Shown here: positions 35,969 to 44,952 of the stretch, one piece after another
Layout: every line of letters starts with the position of its first letter
How positions within the stretch are numbered: the stretch's first letter is position 1
Assembly (NCBI RefSeq): GCF_000067165.1
Contig: NC_010162.1
Coordinates: 4,794,501 to 4,858,500 of the forward strand
From: Sorangium cellulosum So ce56
Lineage (GTDB): Bacteria; Myxococcota_A; Polyangia; Polyangiales; Polyangiaceae
DNA: 64,000 nucleotides
Direction: 5' to 3'
Made by a program: the position numbers and the translations under genes
The notes under the pieces: model-generated
Seen by the model: only the letters and a program-made list of their open reading frames with translations
Told to the model about the DNA's origin: nothing
The model's database searches: none

Positions 35969-37339
35969 ATGCCGCGAATCTCTGACGCCACGCTTCGCGC
36001 CCAGATCCCGACGGCCCTTCTCATCGGCGGCGATCAGGCGTTGCTCCAGCGCTGCCAGACGGCGGCGATGGATGTGGGGATCATCGTCAAGGCGTGCCCG
36101 GTATCGATGGCCGCCGCGCTGGCGGAAGAGCGTCGGCCGGTGGTCATCGTGGTCACGTCGTCGACTTACGCGCTCGCTCCCGAGGCGTTCGAGGAGATCG
36201 CGCGCGACGTGGTCAGCACGCTCGTGCGGGTCGACGAGGCGATGGTGGCAGACGAGCTCGGGGCGCTGCTGGCCACGGCGGCCCGCGAGAGCCGCAAGCA
36301 GCGCTCGCGGCAGCAGACGCCCGGTCGCTACTCGATGATGCCGGCGGACGAGAGCGCGTCGGTGCCGCGGTCGGAGCGCATGACCATCGGGGTGATGAAG
36401 GCGGACCCGGCGTCGCGGCGCGACCCCGAGGCGACGCCGCTGCCGCGCTCGGGGCCGCGCAGCGCGGGCGCGCAGGAGCCGCGCAGCGCAGGAGCGCAGG
36501 AGCTCGCGTACCGCGAGCGCGTGGCGGCTGCCGTGGCTGCGCGGCGGCCGGAGCGCTCACGCGCGGAGGCGCCGGGGGAGGCGGCGCACCGCCCGCGCGA
36601 GGCGCCGGTGCCGCGCTCGGAGCGCCTGGGGGTCATGGTGGGGCCGCCCTCGTCGCGGGCGCGCCGTGAGCTGCCCGCTCCGACGCCGCTCCCGCCGCCG
36701 CCGGCCGCTGGCCCGGTGGTCGCGCGCCGGGACGCGTCCAGGCCGGTGCAGGCATCGCCGGCGGCTGGAGCATACGTGCGGCGGGATACGCCGCTGGCCG
36801 GCTCGCATCCGGCCGAGGCCTACGCGCGGCGGGATACGCCGGTGGCTGGCTCGCAGCAGGCCGGGGCGTACGCGCGTCGGGACGCGCCGGCCGCGACGTC
36901 TGCGCGGCGAGAGACGTCGGCGCCGCTGTCGCAACAGGCCGCTCCGAGCTCGCGGCAGCAGGCCGGGGTGATTCCGCGCCGGGATACGCCGGCGGCGTAT
37001 GCGCTTCCGCGGCAGGTGCCTCCGTCGCCTGCCGCGCAGCGCGACGCGCGGCCGTGGGAGCAGCGCGAAGCGCAGCCGTGGGAGGAGAACATCGGCCTGC
37101 AGCCAGGCGCGGCGCCCCCGCAGCGGGAGGCGCTCGCGATGGGCTCGCAGGACGTCGAGGCGTACGGCGGTCATTCCGCGTCGCCGCCGAGCTCCCATCG
37201 CGCGCCGCCGAGCTCCCATCGCGCGCCGCCGAGCTCCCATCAAGCGCCGCCGTCCTCTCGCAGAGCGCAGTTCCACGTCGACATCGCTCTCCTGTTCGAT
37301 GAGCGAGGTCTGCCACGCGCCGATCCGCAGGCGAAATGA
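35969..37339 (+). CDS. Uncharacterised protein with receiver-like N-domain and long Arg/Ala/Pro repeat tail
   Basis: Starting at ATG 35969 (an earlier in-frame ATG at 35906 adds 21 unlikely residues) the product has 456 residues. Residues 1-120 look globular, with alternating strands and helices (PTALLIGGDQALLQRCQTAA, RPVVIVVTSSTYAL), reminiscent of a degenerate response-regulator receiver lacking the acidic pocket. The remaining two thirds are low complexity with repeats: PRSER, AYARRDTP-x-AGSQQAGAY, and PPSSHRA three times at the end. It ends in a short conserved-looking tail (FHVDIALLFDERGLPRADP). Unknown role; possibly a scaffold in signalling. Confidence 0.6.
   Translation: MPRISDATLRAQIPTALLIGGDQALLQRCQTAAMDVGIIVKACPVSMAAALAEERRPVVIVVTSSTYALAPEAFEEIARDVVSTLVRVDEAMVADELGALLATAARESRKQRSRQQTPGRYSMMPADESASVPRSERMTIGVMKADPASRRDPEATPLPRSGPRSAGAQEPRSAGAQELAYRERVAAAVAARRPERSRAEAPGEAAHRPREAPVPRSERLGVMVGPPSSRARRELPAPTPLPPPPAAGPVVARRDASRPVQASPAAGAYVRRDTPLAGSHPAEAYARRDTPVAGSQQAGAYARRDAPAATSARRETSAPLSQQAAPSSRQQAGVIPRRDTPAAYALPRQVPPSPAAQRDARPWEQREAQPWEENIGLQPGAAPPQREALAMGSQDVEAYGGHSASPPSSHRAPPSSHRAPPSSHQAPPSSRRAQFHVDIALLFDERGLPRADPQAK
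37184..37250 (+). repeat. 21-bp tandem repeat, three copies, encoding PPSSHRA
   Basis: CCGCCGAGCTCCCATCGCGCG recurs with a 21-bp period inside the low-complexity tail of the preceding gene; the third copy has a CATCAAG variant. In-frame expansion of a Pro/Ser linker. Confidence 0.85.
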
Positions 37340-37461
37340 CGCCTGGCCGGGGCGCGCCGGGCGGCTCATCCGCTGGCGGGGGCCGGGCCATCCCTTGGCC
37401 GGCGAGGGGCCGCGTCCCACGGGTGACCGGCGGCGCGGCGGAGGGTAAGCTCCGCGCGGCC

Positions 37462-37812
37462 ATGACGACAGGAACGAAGCAGGAGTCGATCCAAGGCAAG
37501 CTCGTTCGCGCGCTCGCTCCCGTGCACATCGAGGTGGAGAACGAGAGCCGCATGCACAGCGTGCCGGTGGGCTCGGAGACCCACTTCAAGGTGCTCGTGG
37601 TGAGCGAGGCATTCCGGGGCCTGAGCCCGCTCGATCGCCACCGCCGGGTCAACGACCTGGTGCGCGAGGAGTTCCGCTCCGGGCTGCACGCCCTGACGAT
37701 CCGCGCGATGACGCCGGACGAGTGGGAGCGGCAGGGGGGCGCGGACTTCCGCTCTCCCGCGTGCCTGGGCGGCTCCAAGGCGGCGCCGGAGCCCGGCGCC
37801 AAGTCGGGCTGA
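37462..37812 (+). CDS. bolA: BolA family protein
   Basis: The ATG at 37462 gives 116 residues. The BolA fold is evident: VENESRMHSVPVGSETHFKV, then LVVSEAFRGLSPLDRHRRVNDLV, in which the GSETHF, F-x-G-x3-DRHR and V-N-x-L features match family consensus, followed by the last strand LHALTIRAM. BolA proteins bind monothiol glutaredoxins and Fe-S clusters or act as DNA-binding regulators. There is an extra 25-residue C-terminal tail. It lies 14 bp before a metallophosphoesterase gene and is probably co-transcribed. Confidence 0.9.
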   Translation: MTTGTKQESIQGKLVRALAPVHIEVENESRMHSVPVGSETHFKVLVVSEAFRGLSPLDRHRRVNDLVREEFRSGLHALTIRAMTPDEWERQGGADFRSPACLGGSKAAPEPGAKSG

Positions 37813-37826
37813 GCGGCGAGGCGCGC

Positions 37827-38639
37827 ATGGAGCTCGTCGTCGCCCTCGTCTCGGACCTGCACTTCGGCCCGGAGGCATCGTTCGGGGGCAAGCTGCGCAA
37901 GCTCACGGGCGAGGCGCCCGAGCTGACCCGCGCCTTCGTGAGGCGGATGAACGAGGTCACGCGGCCCGATCTCGTCGTGAACCTGGGCGACGACATCGAG
38001 GACGAGGGGCCCGAGGCCGACCGGGAGCGCTACGGCGCCTGCATGGCCGCGCTCCGCGGCCTGAAGGCCGAGCTCTTCCACGTCGCCGGCAACCACGACG
38101 TCATCCACCTGAGCGAGGCCGAGCTGCTGTCCGCCTGGGGCAGGCCCGAGGCGACGCGGCTCCACTACGCCTTCGACCGCGGCGGCTTCCACTTCACGGT
38201 CCTTCACACGCGCGAGCGCAAAGATCACGACATCTCGCTCGGGCCAGAGCAGCTCGCCTGGCTCGGCGAGGACCTCGCGGCGTCCCCGCTGCCCAAGATC
38301 GTGCTGATGCACCACAGCGCGGCCGATCAGGATCTCCGGGGCAACCGCTGGTTCGAGGGGAGCCCGCACATCTGCCTCGTGCGCGAGCGGCGCGCGATGC
38401 GGAAGATCTTCGAGGAGCACGGCGTGCTCGCCGTCTTCAACGGCCACCTGCACTGGAACCACCTCGACGTGATCCGCGGCATCCCGTACGTGACGCTCCA
38501 GAGCCTCATCGAGAACCTCGACGACGACGCGCCGGGCCGCCCCGCCGCGGCGCACGCGGTCGTGCGGCTCGGCCCGAAGCGCATCGTGGTGGAGATCGAG
38601 GGCGCGGAGCGGGCGCGGTACCAGTTCGACCGGCGGTAG
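37827..38639 (+). CDS. Metallophosphoesterase (calcineurin-like)
   Basis: 270 residues from ATG 37827. Metal-ligand motifs are complete: VSDLHFG (Asp9, His11), NLGDDIED, GNHD, VLMHHS and FNGHLHWNH. This matches class III cAMP phosphodiesterase-like calcineurin phosphoesterases in the cytosol. The substrate is unknown. It forms a tight pair with bolA. The frame continuing upstream into bolA is a shadow. Confidence 0.92.
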   Translation: MELVVALVSDLHFGPEASFGGKLRKLTGEAPELTRAFVRRMNEVTRPDLVVNLGDDIEDEGPEADRERYGACMAALRGLKAELFHVAGNHDVIHLSEAELLSAWGRPEATRLHYAFDRGGFHFTVLHTRERKDHDISLGPEQLAWLGEDLAASPLPKIVLMHHSAADQDLRGNRWFEGSPHICLVRERRAMRKIFEEHGVLAVFNGHLHWNHLDVIRGIPYVTLQSLIENLDDDAPGRPAAAHAVVRLGPKRIVVEIEGAERARYQFDRR

Positions 38640-38755
38640 GGGGCGGAGCGCGCCCGAGCGGGAAATTGAGGTCGGGAATCGGCCGACAGACCCGCTCCAC
38701 TCCAATACCCGGTTCCGATCGTCGTTTTCAGGCGTGCGTCGGCTCGGAACGCCAA

Positions 38756-38784
38756 TTGACACCTCATTCCGGTGCGCTTTAGCG
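38756..38784 (+). promoter_or_regulatory. Possible promoter (-35 TTGACA) before Cys-rich lipoprotein gene
   Basis: TTGACA at 38756-38761 is a perfect -35 hexamer in the only A/T-rich stretch before the gene; 17 bp on, the -10 position reads TTAGCG, a poor match. Its spacing to ATG 38799 supports that start over GTG 38772. Confidence 0.35.
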
Positions 38785-38798
38785 TGATTTCGACCTTC

Positions 38799-40982
38799 AT
38801 GCGTCGCAACGACTCACGCCTCCGCCCCGCGCTCCTCCTCGCACTCGCCTTGTTCGGCGCCGATTGCGGTGACGATGCCATCTGTTCGCCAGGCGCCCTG
38901 TCCGCCTGTTTCCTCGCCGACGGGTCGCTCGGCGCACAGCAGTGCAGCGCGGATGGCACCGCGTTCGGCGCGTGTGCCCCCGTGGCGAGCGGGGCTCGAC
39001 GAGGGTGCGAGCACCTCGGCCAAGCGTGCTGCCCCGCGCTCCCCGAAGAGCTCGTCGCGGGCTGCGACGCCGCCGCGAGCCAGGCGAACGACGCCGCGTG
39101 CGATGATTTCCTCGCGAGCGCCAACGCGGTCGATCTCTGCACCGGAGGGCCCGGGGAGGGTGGGGCGCCGGTGGTCCCCTATGGCCCGAGCTGCGCCGGC
39201 CTGCTCGACGCGTGCTGCGCGGCGCTGCCGGCGCAGCTCAGGGAAGCGTGCCACGCGACCGGATTCCGGGGCAATGAGCAGCTGTGTCACGAGTTCCTGG
39301 AGAGCGACGCCAAGGACAACGGCTTTTGCGCCGGCGTCGACCCAGCGGCCGAGAGCTGCGGTTATCTGTCGGAGCGGTGCTGTCCCTCGCTCCCCGAGGG
39401 GGCGCGCGAGCGCTGCGCCGCCCTCGCGGGGGAGGCCGACGCGGCGCGGTGCCTCGACTACCTCGGCGGCGCGGCGGACGCGGGCCGCTGTCCGAGGCTC
39501 GCCCCGGACGAGCCGTTCAGCGCGGCTCCGTGCGAGGCGCTGCTCGATACGTGCTGCGCGACGCTCGAGCCTGAGCTCGCGGTCGAGTGCGATCTGGCCG
39601 CGATGTCCGGCGTCCACGCCCGCTGCGAGGCGTTCACCGGCTCGATCCGCGCGTTCGGCCTCTGCCTCGACAGCGACGGCGCGGGGGGCGGCGGCGACGA
39701 CTGCGGGGACACGTCGAGCGACGTGGATAACTGCGGATTCTGCGGCAACGTCTGCGGCGACCAGCACGCGACGCCCTCGTGCGCGGCCGGCAGGTGCTCG
39801 CTCGCGTGCGACCTCGGCCACGCCGACTGCGACGGCGAACCTGCGAACGGCTGCGAGGCGGACGTCGAGGGCGACGCGGACAACTGCGGGGCCTGCGGCA
39901 ACACCTGCAGCGCGCGCCACGGCGCCGCCACCTGCGTCGCGGGCGCCTGCGAGGTCGCGTGCGACGCCGGGTACGCGGACTGCGACGGCGACGCCTTCAC
40001 CGGCTGCGAGGTCGCGCTCGCCTCGGATCCTTTCAATTGCGGCGCGTGCGGCAACGACTGCGCGGGCGGCCTCTGCGACGCCGGGGAGTGCGCCCCGGGC
40101 GCCACGTCGCTCGCCTCGGGCCTCGCGGTGCCGTCGGCCCTCGCCGTCGACGACAGCGCCCTTTACCTTGTCGGCTTCCAGCACGCCGGCGGCATCGCCG
40201 TCCGCGTCGACAAGCTCTCCGGCGGCGCGACGTGCCTCGCCAACGGCGCTCCTCCCGGGGTCGTGGGCTGCAGCGCCGACCGCTTCGAGGACATCGCCCT
40301 GCTCGGGGCCGACGCCATCGTCACCGGGTCATCCGGCGTGCTCCGGTACCCCTTGTCGGGCGGCGCCGCCATCCCCCTCACCACCGCGATCCCCGACCCG
40401 TGGGCGGTCGTCACCGACGGCAGCGACGTCTGGTTCACCTCGCTCTCTCAGGGCGGGATCTACCGCGTCGACGCCCTCACGAGCGGCCAGCGCGCGCAGG
40501 AGATCACCGGCGTGTTCTCCGAGCCCGGGGGCACGCTCGCGAGCGACGCGGAGCACCTCTACTGGTCCCGGTCCGACGGCACCGTCGTGAAGCTCCGCAA
40601 GGACGGCACCGAGCGGCGCCAGATCGCGTCCGGACAGGTGGTGGACACGACGAACCTCACGCCTCACACCCTCGCCGTCGACGCCGAACACGTCTTCTGG
40701 AGCAGCCCGAACGGGTTCGTGTTCCGGCTCGCCAAGGACGGCGCCGACCTCACGGTGCTCGCCGATGATCAGCCGAACCCCGCCGGGATCGCCGTCGATC
40801 CCGGCGACGGCGGCGCCGTCTACTGGGCCAGCCGCGTCGGCTCGATCCGCAAGGTCCCGAAGGCCGGCGGCGCCGTGACGACGCTCGCCGTCGGCCAGCT
40901 CGACGCGATCGCGATCGCCGTCGACGAGGCGTTCGTCTACTGGGCGACCCGGGCGGGGGACGTCCGCAAGATCGCGAAGTGA
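38799..40982 (+). CDS. Cys-rich secreted lipoprotein: four six-Cys modules, DNCG modules and a beta-propeller
   Basis: The ATG at 38799 gives 727 residues with a lipoprotein signal ending FGADC; a GTG at 38772 is an alternative. Residues about 70-290 hold four tandem copies of a module with spacing C-x6-CC-x10-C-x11-C-x12/13-C. Next come three myxobacterial modules of the type DNCGxCGNxC...CDxGxxDCDGxxxxGCE (residues about 305-425). The last 280 residues form six blades, each closing near a Trp or aromatic (DVWFTS, HLYWSR, HVFWSS, AVYWAS, FVYWAT), a predicted beta-propeller. The protein should sit on the outer membrane. The next gene, also Cys-rich, follows after 19 bp. Confidence 0.85.
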   Translation: MRRNDSRLRPALLLALALFGADCGDDAICSPGALSACFLADGSLGAQQCSADGTAFGACAPVASGARRGCEHLGQACCPALPEELVAGCDAAASQANDAACDDFLASANAVDLCTGGPGEGGAPVVPYGPSCAGLLDACCAALPAQLREACHATGFRGNEQLCHEFLESDAKDNGFCAGVDPAAESCGYLSERCCPSLPEGARERCAALAGEADAARCLDYLGGAADAGRCPRLAPDEPFSAAPCEALLDTCCATLEPELAVECDLAAMSGVHARCEAFTGSIRAFGLCLDSDGAGGGGDDCGDTSSDVDNCGFCGNVCGDQHATPSCAAGRCSLACDLGHADCDGEPANGCEADVEGDADNCGACGNTCSARHGAATCVAGACEVACDAGYADCDGDAFTGCEVALASDPFNCGACGNDCAGGLCDAGECAPGATSLASGLAVPSALAVDDSALYLVGFQHAGGIAVRVDKLSGGATCLANGAPPGVVGCSADRFEDIALLGADAIVTGSSGVLRYPLSGGAAIPLTTAIPDPWAVVTDGSDVWFTSLSQGGIYRVDALTSGQRAQEITGVFSEPGGTLASDAEHLYWSRSDGTVVKLRKDGTERRQIASGQVVDTTNLTPHTLAVDAEHVFWSSPNGFVFRLAKDGADLTVLADDQPNPAGIAVDPGDGGAVYWASRVGSIRKVPKAGGAVTTLAVGQLDAIAIAVDEAFVYWATRAGDVRKIAK
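39006..39665 (+). repeat. Four tandem six-cysteine protein modules
   Basis: Within the preceding gene, copies start at Cys codons of CEHLGQACC, CAGLLDACC, CGYLSERCC and CEALLDTCC. Each continues with ten residues to the fourth Cys, eleven to the fifth and twelve or thirteen to the sixth. Module bodies look helical (LPEELVAGC, LPAQLREAC, LPEGARERC, LEPELAVEC). I do not recognise this as a named domain. Confidence 0.85.
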
Positions 40983-41001
40983 GCTGAAGAGCAGCCGGGA
41001 G

Positions 41002-43764
41002 ATGCAGCGCATGCATGATCGCGTCGAGGGCAGTCCATCGCACCGAAGCCCTGTCTCGAGCCGCCTCCGGCCTGCGCCGGCGGTGCGCCTCCTCGGGACG
41101 CTCGCCGTGCTGCTCGCCGCCGGGGTGGTGGCCGGCATGGGATGCGGCCAGGAGCCGCCCCCTCCCGCCGTCGCGGCGCCGCCCCTGGGCGCGCAGGCGA
41201 ACGACGATGCGTGCGCGTGCAGCGGCGGCTTTTATTACAACGGCGAGGCGATCCCGATCGAGGACACCCGGTGTGACAGCTTCGTGTGCGGGCGCGACCT
41301 CATCGCCTACCACTGCGTCGACCTCGGCGCGAACGACAACTGGCGCAGCTTCCCGGGGAACAGGTGCGGTGATCTCTCTTGTCCTGGCGCAGGCACCTAC
41401 TGCGGCGCGGACGTCGTGAACGGCGAGCCCGCGGCCCTGTACCAGTGCGCGGGCGCGGGGCAGATCCCGCTCGAGTGGACGATCTGCGAGGGGGGCTGCC
41501 GCCGCGGGGCGTGCACCGACGCCGCGACGAGCGAGTGCCCGTGCGAGGTACCGCCCGTCGCCGGCGGCGAGCACATCCCGCGCACCTGCGGGCAACGCGT
41601 GTGTTTCCCGACCGGCGCTGGCAGCGACGGGGTGAAGAGGGTGTGCACCGCGGACGGGTGGCAGAGCCTGGGGCTCTCGTGCACGCAGCGCGCGGGCACC
41701 TGCAACGCCTGCCGCGGCGTGCAGGACAGCTTCGGCAACGAGGTGACCACGACCGCGTGCGGCGAGACGATCTGCGGCCTCGGCCTCGGCAACCGCAGCG
41801 AATGGATCTGCGGAGAAGAGGGGTGGCTCGACCTCAATCGCCCCTGCGAGCCGGGCAAGCCGGAGGAGGACGCGGAGTTCGGCCGCTGTCCGGAGCAGTT
41901 CCAGGACAAGGACGGGAAATGGAAGTCGGTCGAGCGAGGCCAGACCTTCTGCGGTGATCAGGTCTTTCGCAGCCCCTGGAACAACGACCTGGCGAGGAGC
42001 TTTGGCGAGCCGTTGATCAAGATCAAGGGAAAGGCGACGCAGCTCTTCGCCTGCCCCGGGCCGGGCGCCCGCCCTGTGCCTTACCGGGACTGCTCAGCGC
42101 TCGGCGGCTCCGGGGAGTGCAAGCCCGTGCGGGAGCTGCCGGCCATGCACTACCACGAGGTCACCGGCGCGCAGCCCCAGGACGGCGCCAGGACGATCCG
42201 CGACTGGGACCGCTGCGACGAGGCGTGCCCCACGGTCACCGACGCGGTGTACACGAGGGTGGGGCCGGACGGCAACCGCTTCTGCCGCCATCTGTTCTGC
42301 GGTCAACACGGGATCACCGGCCGCGTCGGGACCTTGTACCAGTGCGACTACGACGATTGGGCGAACTGTCCACCGCCGGCGGAGTCCACGCGCGCCGTCG
42401 TGGGCCGTCCGGTGCCCTACGAGGAGTGCTCCGTTGCGTGCATGCCGCTCGACACCAAGATCCGAAACGACGTGTGCGATGCAACGGCGGAGCAGGAGCC
42501 GTTCGGGATCCCGGATCCGGCGCCGGAGCCGAGCCCCTCGTCGCGCTGCGACGCCATCCTCGATTACCAGGGGAACGAGGTCCCTCCGTCGTCGCGGCGG
42601 CGGGGCGCGAGCGTCTGCGGCCGCGGCGGGCAGGTGTTCGAGTGCCGCGATCGGCAGCTCTACCGCCCCGACGGCTGGCACGCCACGGGGATCTCGTGCG
42701 GCACCGCGTGCGGGATCTGCGGCCCGGATCCGTACGGGACCCAGAGCTCTTTCTGCAGCTCGATCACGGAGTTCTTCGGCAACACGTGCAGCGACATCAC
42801 CTCCGACCCGACGGCGATCCTGTGCAACAACAGCGATAAAGTCCTCCTCAACGACCCTGCCTACTGCGGCCACAACCCCGGCCTGCACGCCGCGGGCGAC
42901 CCGTGGATGCTCTACACCTGCAAGGCGTATTGCGAGCGCGAGGACGGCGCGACGACGCGCTGGGTACCGTGCGAGGGGCGCGAAGGCGACGGCCAGAACG
43001 GGCGAGAGAGGACGCGGGTCTACCGCTTCGATCACGCGACCTACTGCCCGATGGGGTGCACGGTCAACGAGCGAGTGAACGACGCGTGCGTCGCGCCCAC
43101 AGGGAACCTCCAGTTCCCGTTCCCCGACCACAAGATGATCCAGAACATAGGCCACAAGCCGGACTGGAATGAGGGCCGGCACCTCGGCGAGGACATCGGC
43201 AAGGCGAGCGGCCGGACGGAGGGCACCTACGTCTTCCCGATCGCCCCTGGAAAGCTCCTCCGGGCGGGCATCAACTGCTCGCAGTACCTCGGCATCGCGC
43301 TCGTCGAGCACCGCTTCAAGGAGAACGGCGAGGAGAAGCGGTTCTGCTCCTTCTACGGGCACCTCGACGTGGATGAGCTGGCGATGACCCTCGTGGGACA
43401 GGACATCGGCACCGACACGCCGCTCGGGAAGATCGCCTATTGGGACGACATCCCGAGACAACACAACCTCTATTGCGACACCAAGTGGACGGAGTGCCCG
43501 GCGAAGGACAGCTTCCCCTGCGATCCGGGCAATTCGCACCTGCACTACACGGTGCTCTCCCACGCCGAGTGCGCGCGCTTCGACGACGGGGGCGGCGCGC
43601 CGCCCGGGTACGATGCGTGCAACACCGCGTCGGCGGTCGGGTACCTCGACACGGAGACGCGGATCGAGTCCTATACCGCGCTCGACGGGACCTGCACGAT
43701 CCCCATCTCGAGCCCCGACGGATACATCTCCCCGGAGTGGTTCGTGACCTCTCGTTTACATTGA
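41002..43764 (+). CDS. Large Cys-rich secreted protein with C-terminal M23 (LytM) metallopeptidase domain
   Basis: 920 residues; ATG 41011 is an alternative start with better spacing from GGGAG. The signal region ends GMGC, so it is a possible lipoprotein. Residues about 65-690 contain more than 60 cysteines in irregular modules (CGETICG, CGQRVCF, CGRGGQVFEC, CGTACGICGPDP), which should be disulfide-bonded outside the cell. The last 220 residues form an M23-like domain: HLGEDIG (His727, Asp731), FCSFYGHLD, and NSHLHYTV (His846 and His848), the zinc ligands and catalytic His of the family. Predicted peptidoglycan or elastin-type endopeptidase, perhaps used in predation. It follows the other Cys-rich gene by 19 bp. 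Confidence 0.82.
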   Translation: MQRMHDRVEGSPSHRSPVSSRLRPAPAVRLLGTLAVLLAAGVVAGMGCGQEPPPPAVAAPPLGAQANDDACACSGGFYYNGEAIPIEDTRCDSFVCGRDLIAYHCVDLGANDNWRSFPGNRCGDLSCPGAGTYCGADVVNGEPAALYQCAGAGQIPLEWTICEGGCRRGACTDAATSECPCEVPPVAGGEHIPRTCGQRVCFPTGAGSDGVKRVCTADGWQSLGLSCTQRAGTCNACRGVQDSFGNEVTTTACGETICGLGLGNRSEWICGEEGWLDLNRPCEPGKPEEDAEFGRCPEQFQDKDGKWKSVERGQTFCGDQVFRSPWNNDLARSFGEPLIKIKGKATQLFACPGPGARPVPYRDCSALGGSGECKPVRELPAMHYHEVTGAQPQDGARTIRDWDRCDEACPTVTDAVYTRVGPDGNRFCRHLFCGQHGITGRVGTLYQCDYDDWANCPPPAESTRAVVGRPVPYEECSVACMPLDTKIRNDVCDATAEQEPFGIPDPAPEPSPSSRCDAILDYQGNEVPPSSRRRGASVCGRGGQVFECRDRQLYRPDGWHATGISCGTACGICGPDPYGTQSSFCSSITEFFGNTCSDITSDPTAILCNNSDKVLLNDPAYCGHNPGLHAAGDPWMLYTCKAYCEREDGATTRWVPCEGREGDGQNGRERTRVYRFDHATYCPMGCTVNERVNDACVAPTGNLQFPFPDHKMIQNIGHKPDWNEGRHLGEDIGKASGRTEGTYVFPIAPGKLLRAGINCSQYLGIALVEHRFKENGEEKRFCSFYGHLDVDELAMTLVGQDIGTDTPLGKIAYWDDIPRQHNLYCDTKWTECPAKDSFPCDPGNSHLHYTVLSHAECARFDDGGGAPPGYDACNTASAVGYLDTETRIESYTALDGTCTIPISSPDGYISPEWFVTSRLH

Positions 43765-43825
43765 TCCGCCCGGCGGGGAGGCGTCCTCGGCGCGACCGGC
43801 GCCTCGCGCTGGCAGGCGCGCGACG

Positions 43826-44242
43826 TCAGGCGGTGCTCGGCGGGAGCGGCATCACGCTCTCCACGAAATAGCGCAGGATGTCCTGCGGGGTGATGATCCC
43901 GACGAGGCGCCCCTCGCGCACCACCGGCAGGTGGTGGATCCGGTTCGCGCGCAGCAGGGTCATCACCTCGTCCGTGGGCATGAACTCGTCGACGCAGATG
44001 GGCGGGGTGCTCATCACGTCCGCAGCCGTCATGCCCGCGTACTCCTTGCGCAGGAGCACGCCCAGGAGATCCGTCTCGCTGACGAACCCGACGATGTGGT
44101 GCCCCCCGTCGATGACCGGCGCGCCGCTCAGGTGATGGCTGGCGAACAGCTGCAACATGTCGATGACCGGCGTGCCCTGCTCCAAAGCGATAACGCGCTC
44201 GGTCATCAGATTGCGCGCATGGCCCTTCATGGTCCGGGGCAT
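43826..44242 (-). CDS. CBS-domain pair protein
   Basis: The ATG at 44242 gives 138 residues; a TTG at 44269 is a weaker option. Two CBS motifs fill the protein: NLMTERVIALEQGTPVIDMLQLFASHHLSGAPVID is copy one and DVMSTPPICVDEFMPTDEVMTLLRANRIHHLPVV is copy two (each seen through its HLSGAPV and HHLPVV cores). Such pairs bind adenine nucleotides and regulate partners; standalone versions are common. It converges on the M23 gene (61 bp between stops). Confidence 0.92.
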   Translation of the reverse strand: MPRTMKGHARNLMTERVIALEQGTPVIDMLQLFASHHLSGAPVIDGGHHIVGFVSETDLLGVLLRKEYAGMTAADVMSTPPICVDEFMPTDEVMTLLRANRIHHLPVVREGRLVGIITPQDILRYFVESVMPLPPSTA

Positions 44243-44952
44243 GTAATGATCACCACGCAGCGACGTCAAGGGCGCCGATGCACCGCGCCGAGCAGCCCGT
44301 CCAGCCGCCGTCCTTCGCCCACGACCCGCCCCGACGCCCTCCGTCGCGCGACCGCTGCGGACGGCCGGGGGCGCAACGCACCGGTCGGCTCGGCCGACCT
44401 CGGCGCGCCCCGCCGGGGGAGCTCAGGGAGCCGACGGCGGGGCCCGGGAGGCGCAGGCCCAGGCCGTCGTCCGCTCGGATGGATCGAGCCCGCCGAGCGC
44501 CTCTCCGGGCGCCGCCCGGCGACCCGGCGAGGAGGTCGGCTGTCGGCGACAGGCCATCGTGTCGCCACCATCGCTCTTCGAGCGCACCCCATGGCTCCTC
44601 CGTCCCCGGTGCCAGCATCGCTGTCCATGATGCCTTGGACAGAGCAGGAGTCTCGCGCCGACAGCGCCACGACAGCGCGAACAGAGCGATCGCGCCGCGA
44701 CACAAAAAAAGAGACCATTGCGTGCGCGTCGGTCTTTGCCCGGCGGGGTATCAGTGACATCTTTCCATTTGTCTTTGCAGCGGAGATGGCCCCATCGGCC
44801 GCTCCGACTCGTGGGCTTCTTCGCGGCTCGTGCATCTGAACAAGATCACGCGCCGGTGTGCGAGGCGCGTACCTCTTGGCCCGCGCCTCGGCGCCGGTCG
44901 TTTCGGGAGCTCGTGGGCCATGCGCTCATGGGCATCCCAGGGGGCGTTATCC
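44243..44952. other. 710-bp intergenic region without a convincing gene
   Basis: Frames on both strands are Arg/Pro-rich and lack family features. A 7-bp inverted repeat CTGTCCA-N8-TGGACAG lies at 44621-44642. From about 44690 to 44780 the DNA is A/T-richer (ACAAAAAAAGAGACC, CATTTGTCTTTGCAG), the most likely site for a promoter of the NAL-repeat lipoprotein and kinase genes. This is a long leader and could hide a small RNA, which I cannot show. Confidence 0.5.

Noticed and set aside
44266..44835. Minus-strand 189-codon ORF before the NAL-repeat gene
   Set aside because: Arg-rich, no family features, and opposes the likely promoter region.
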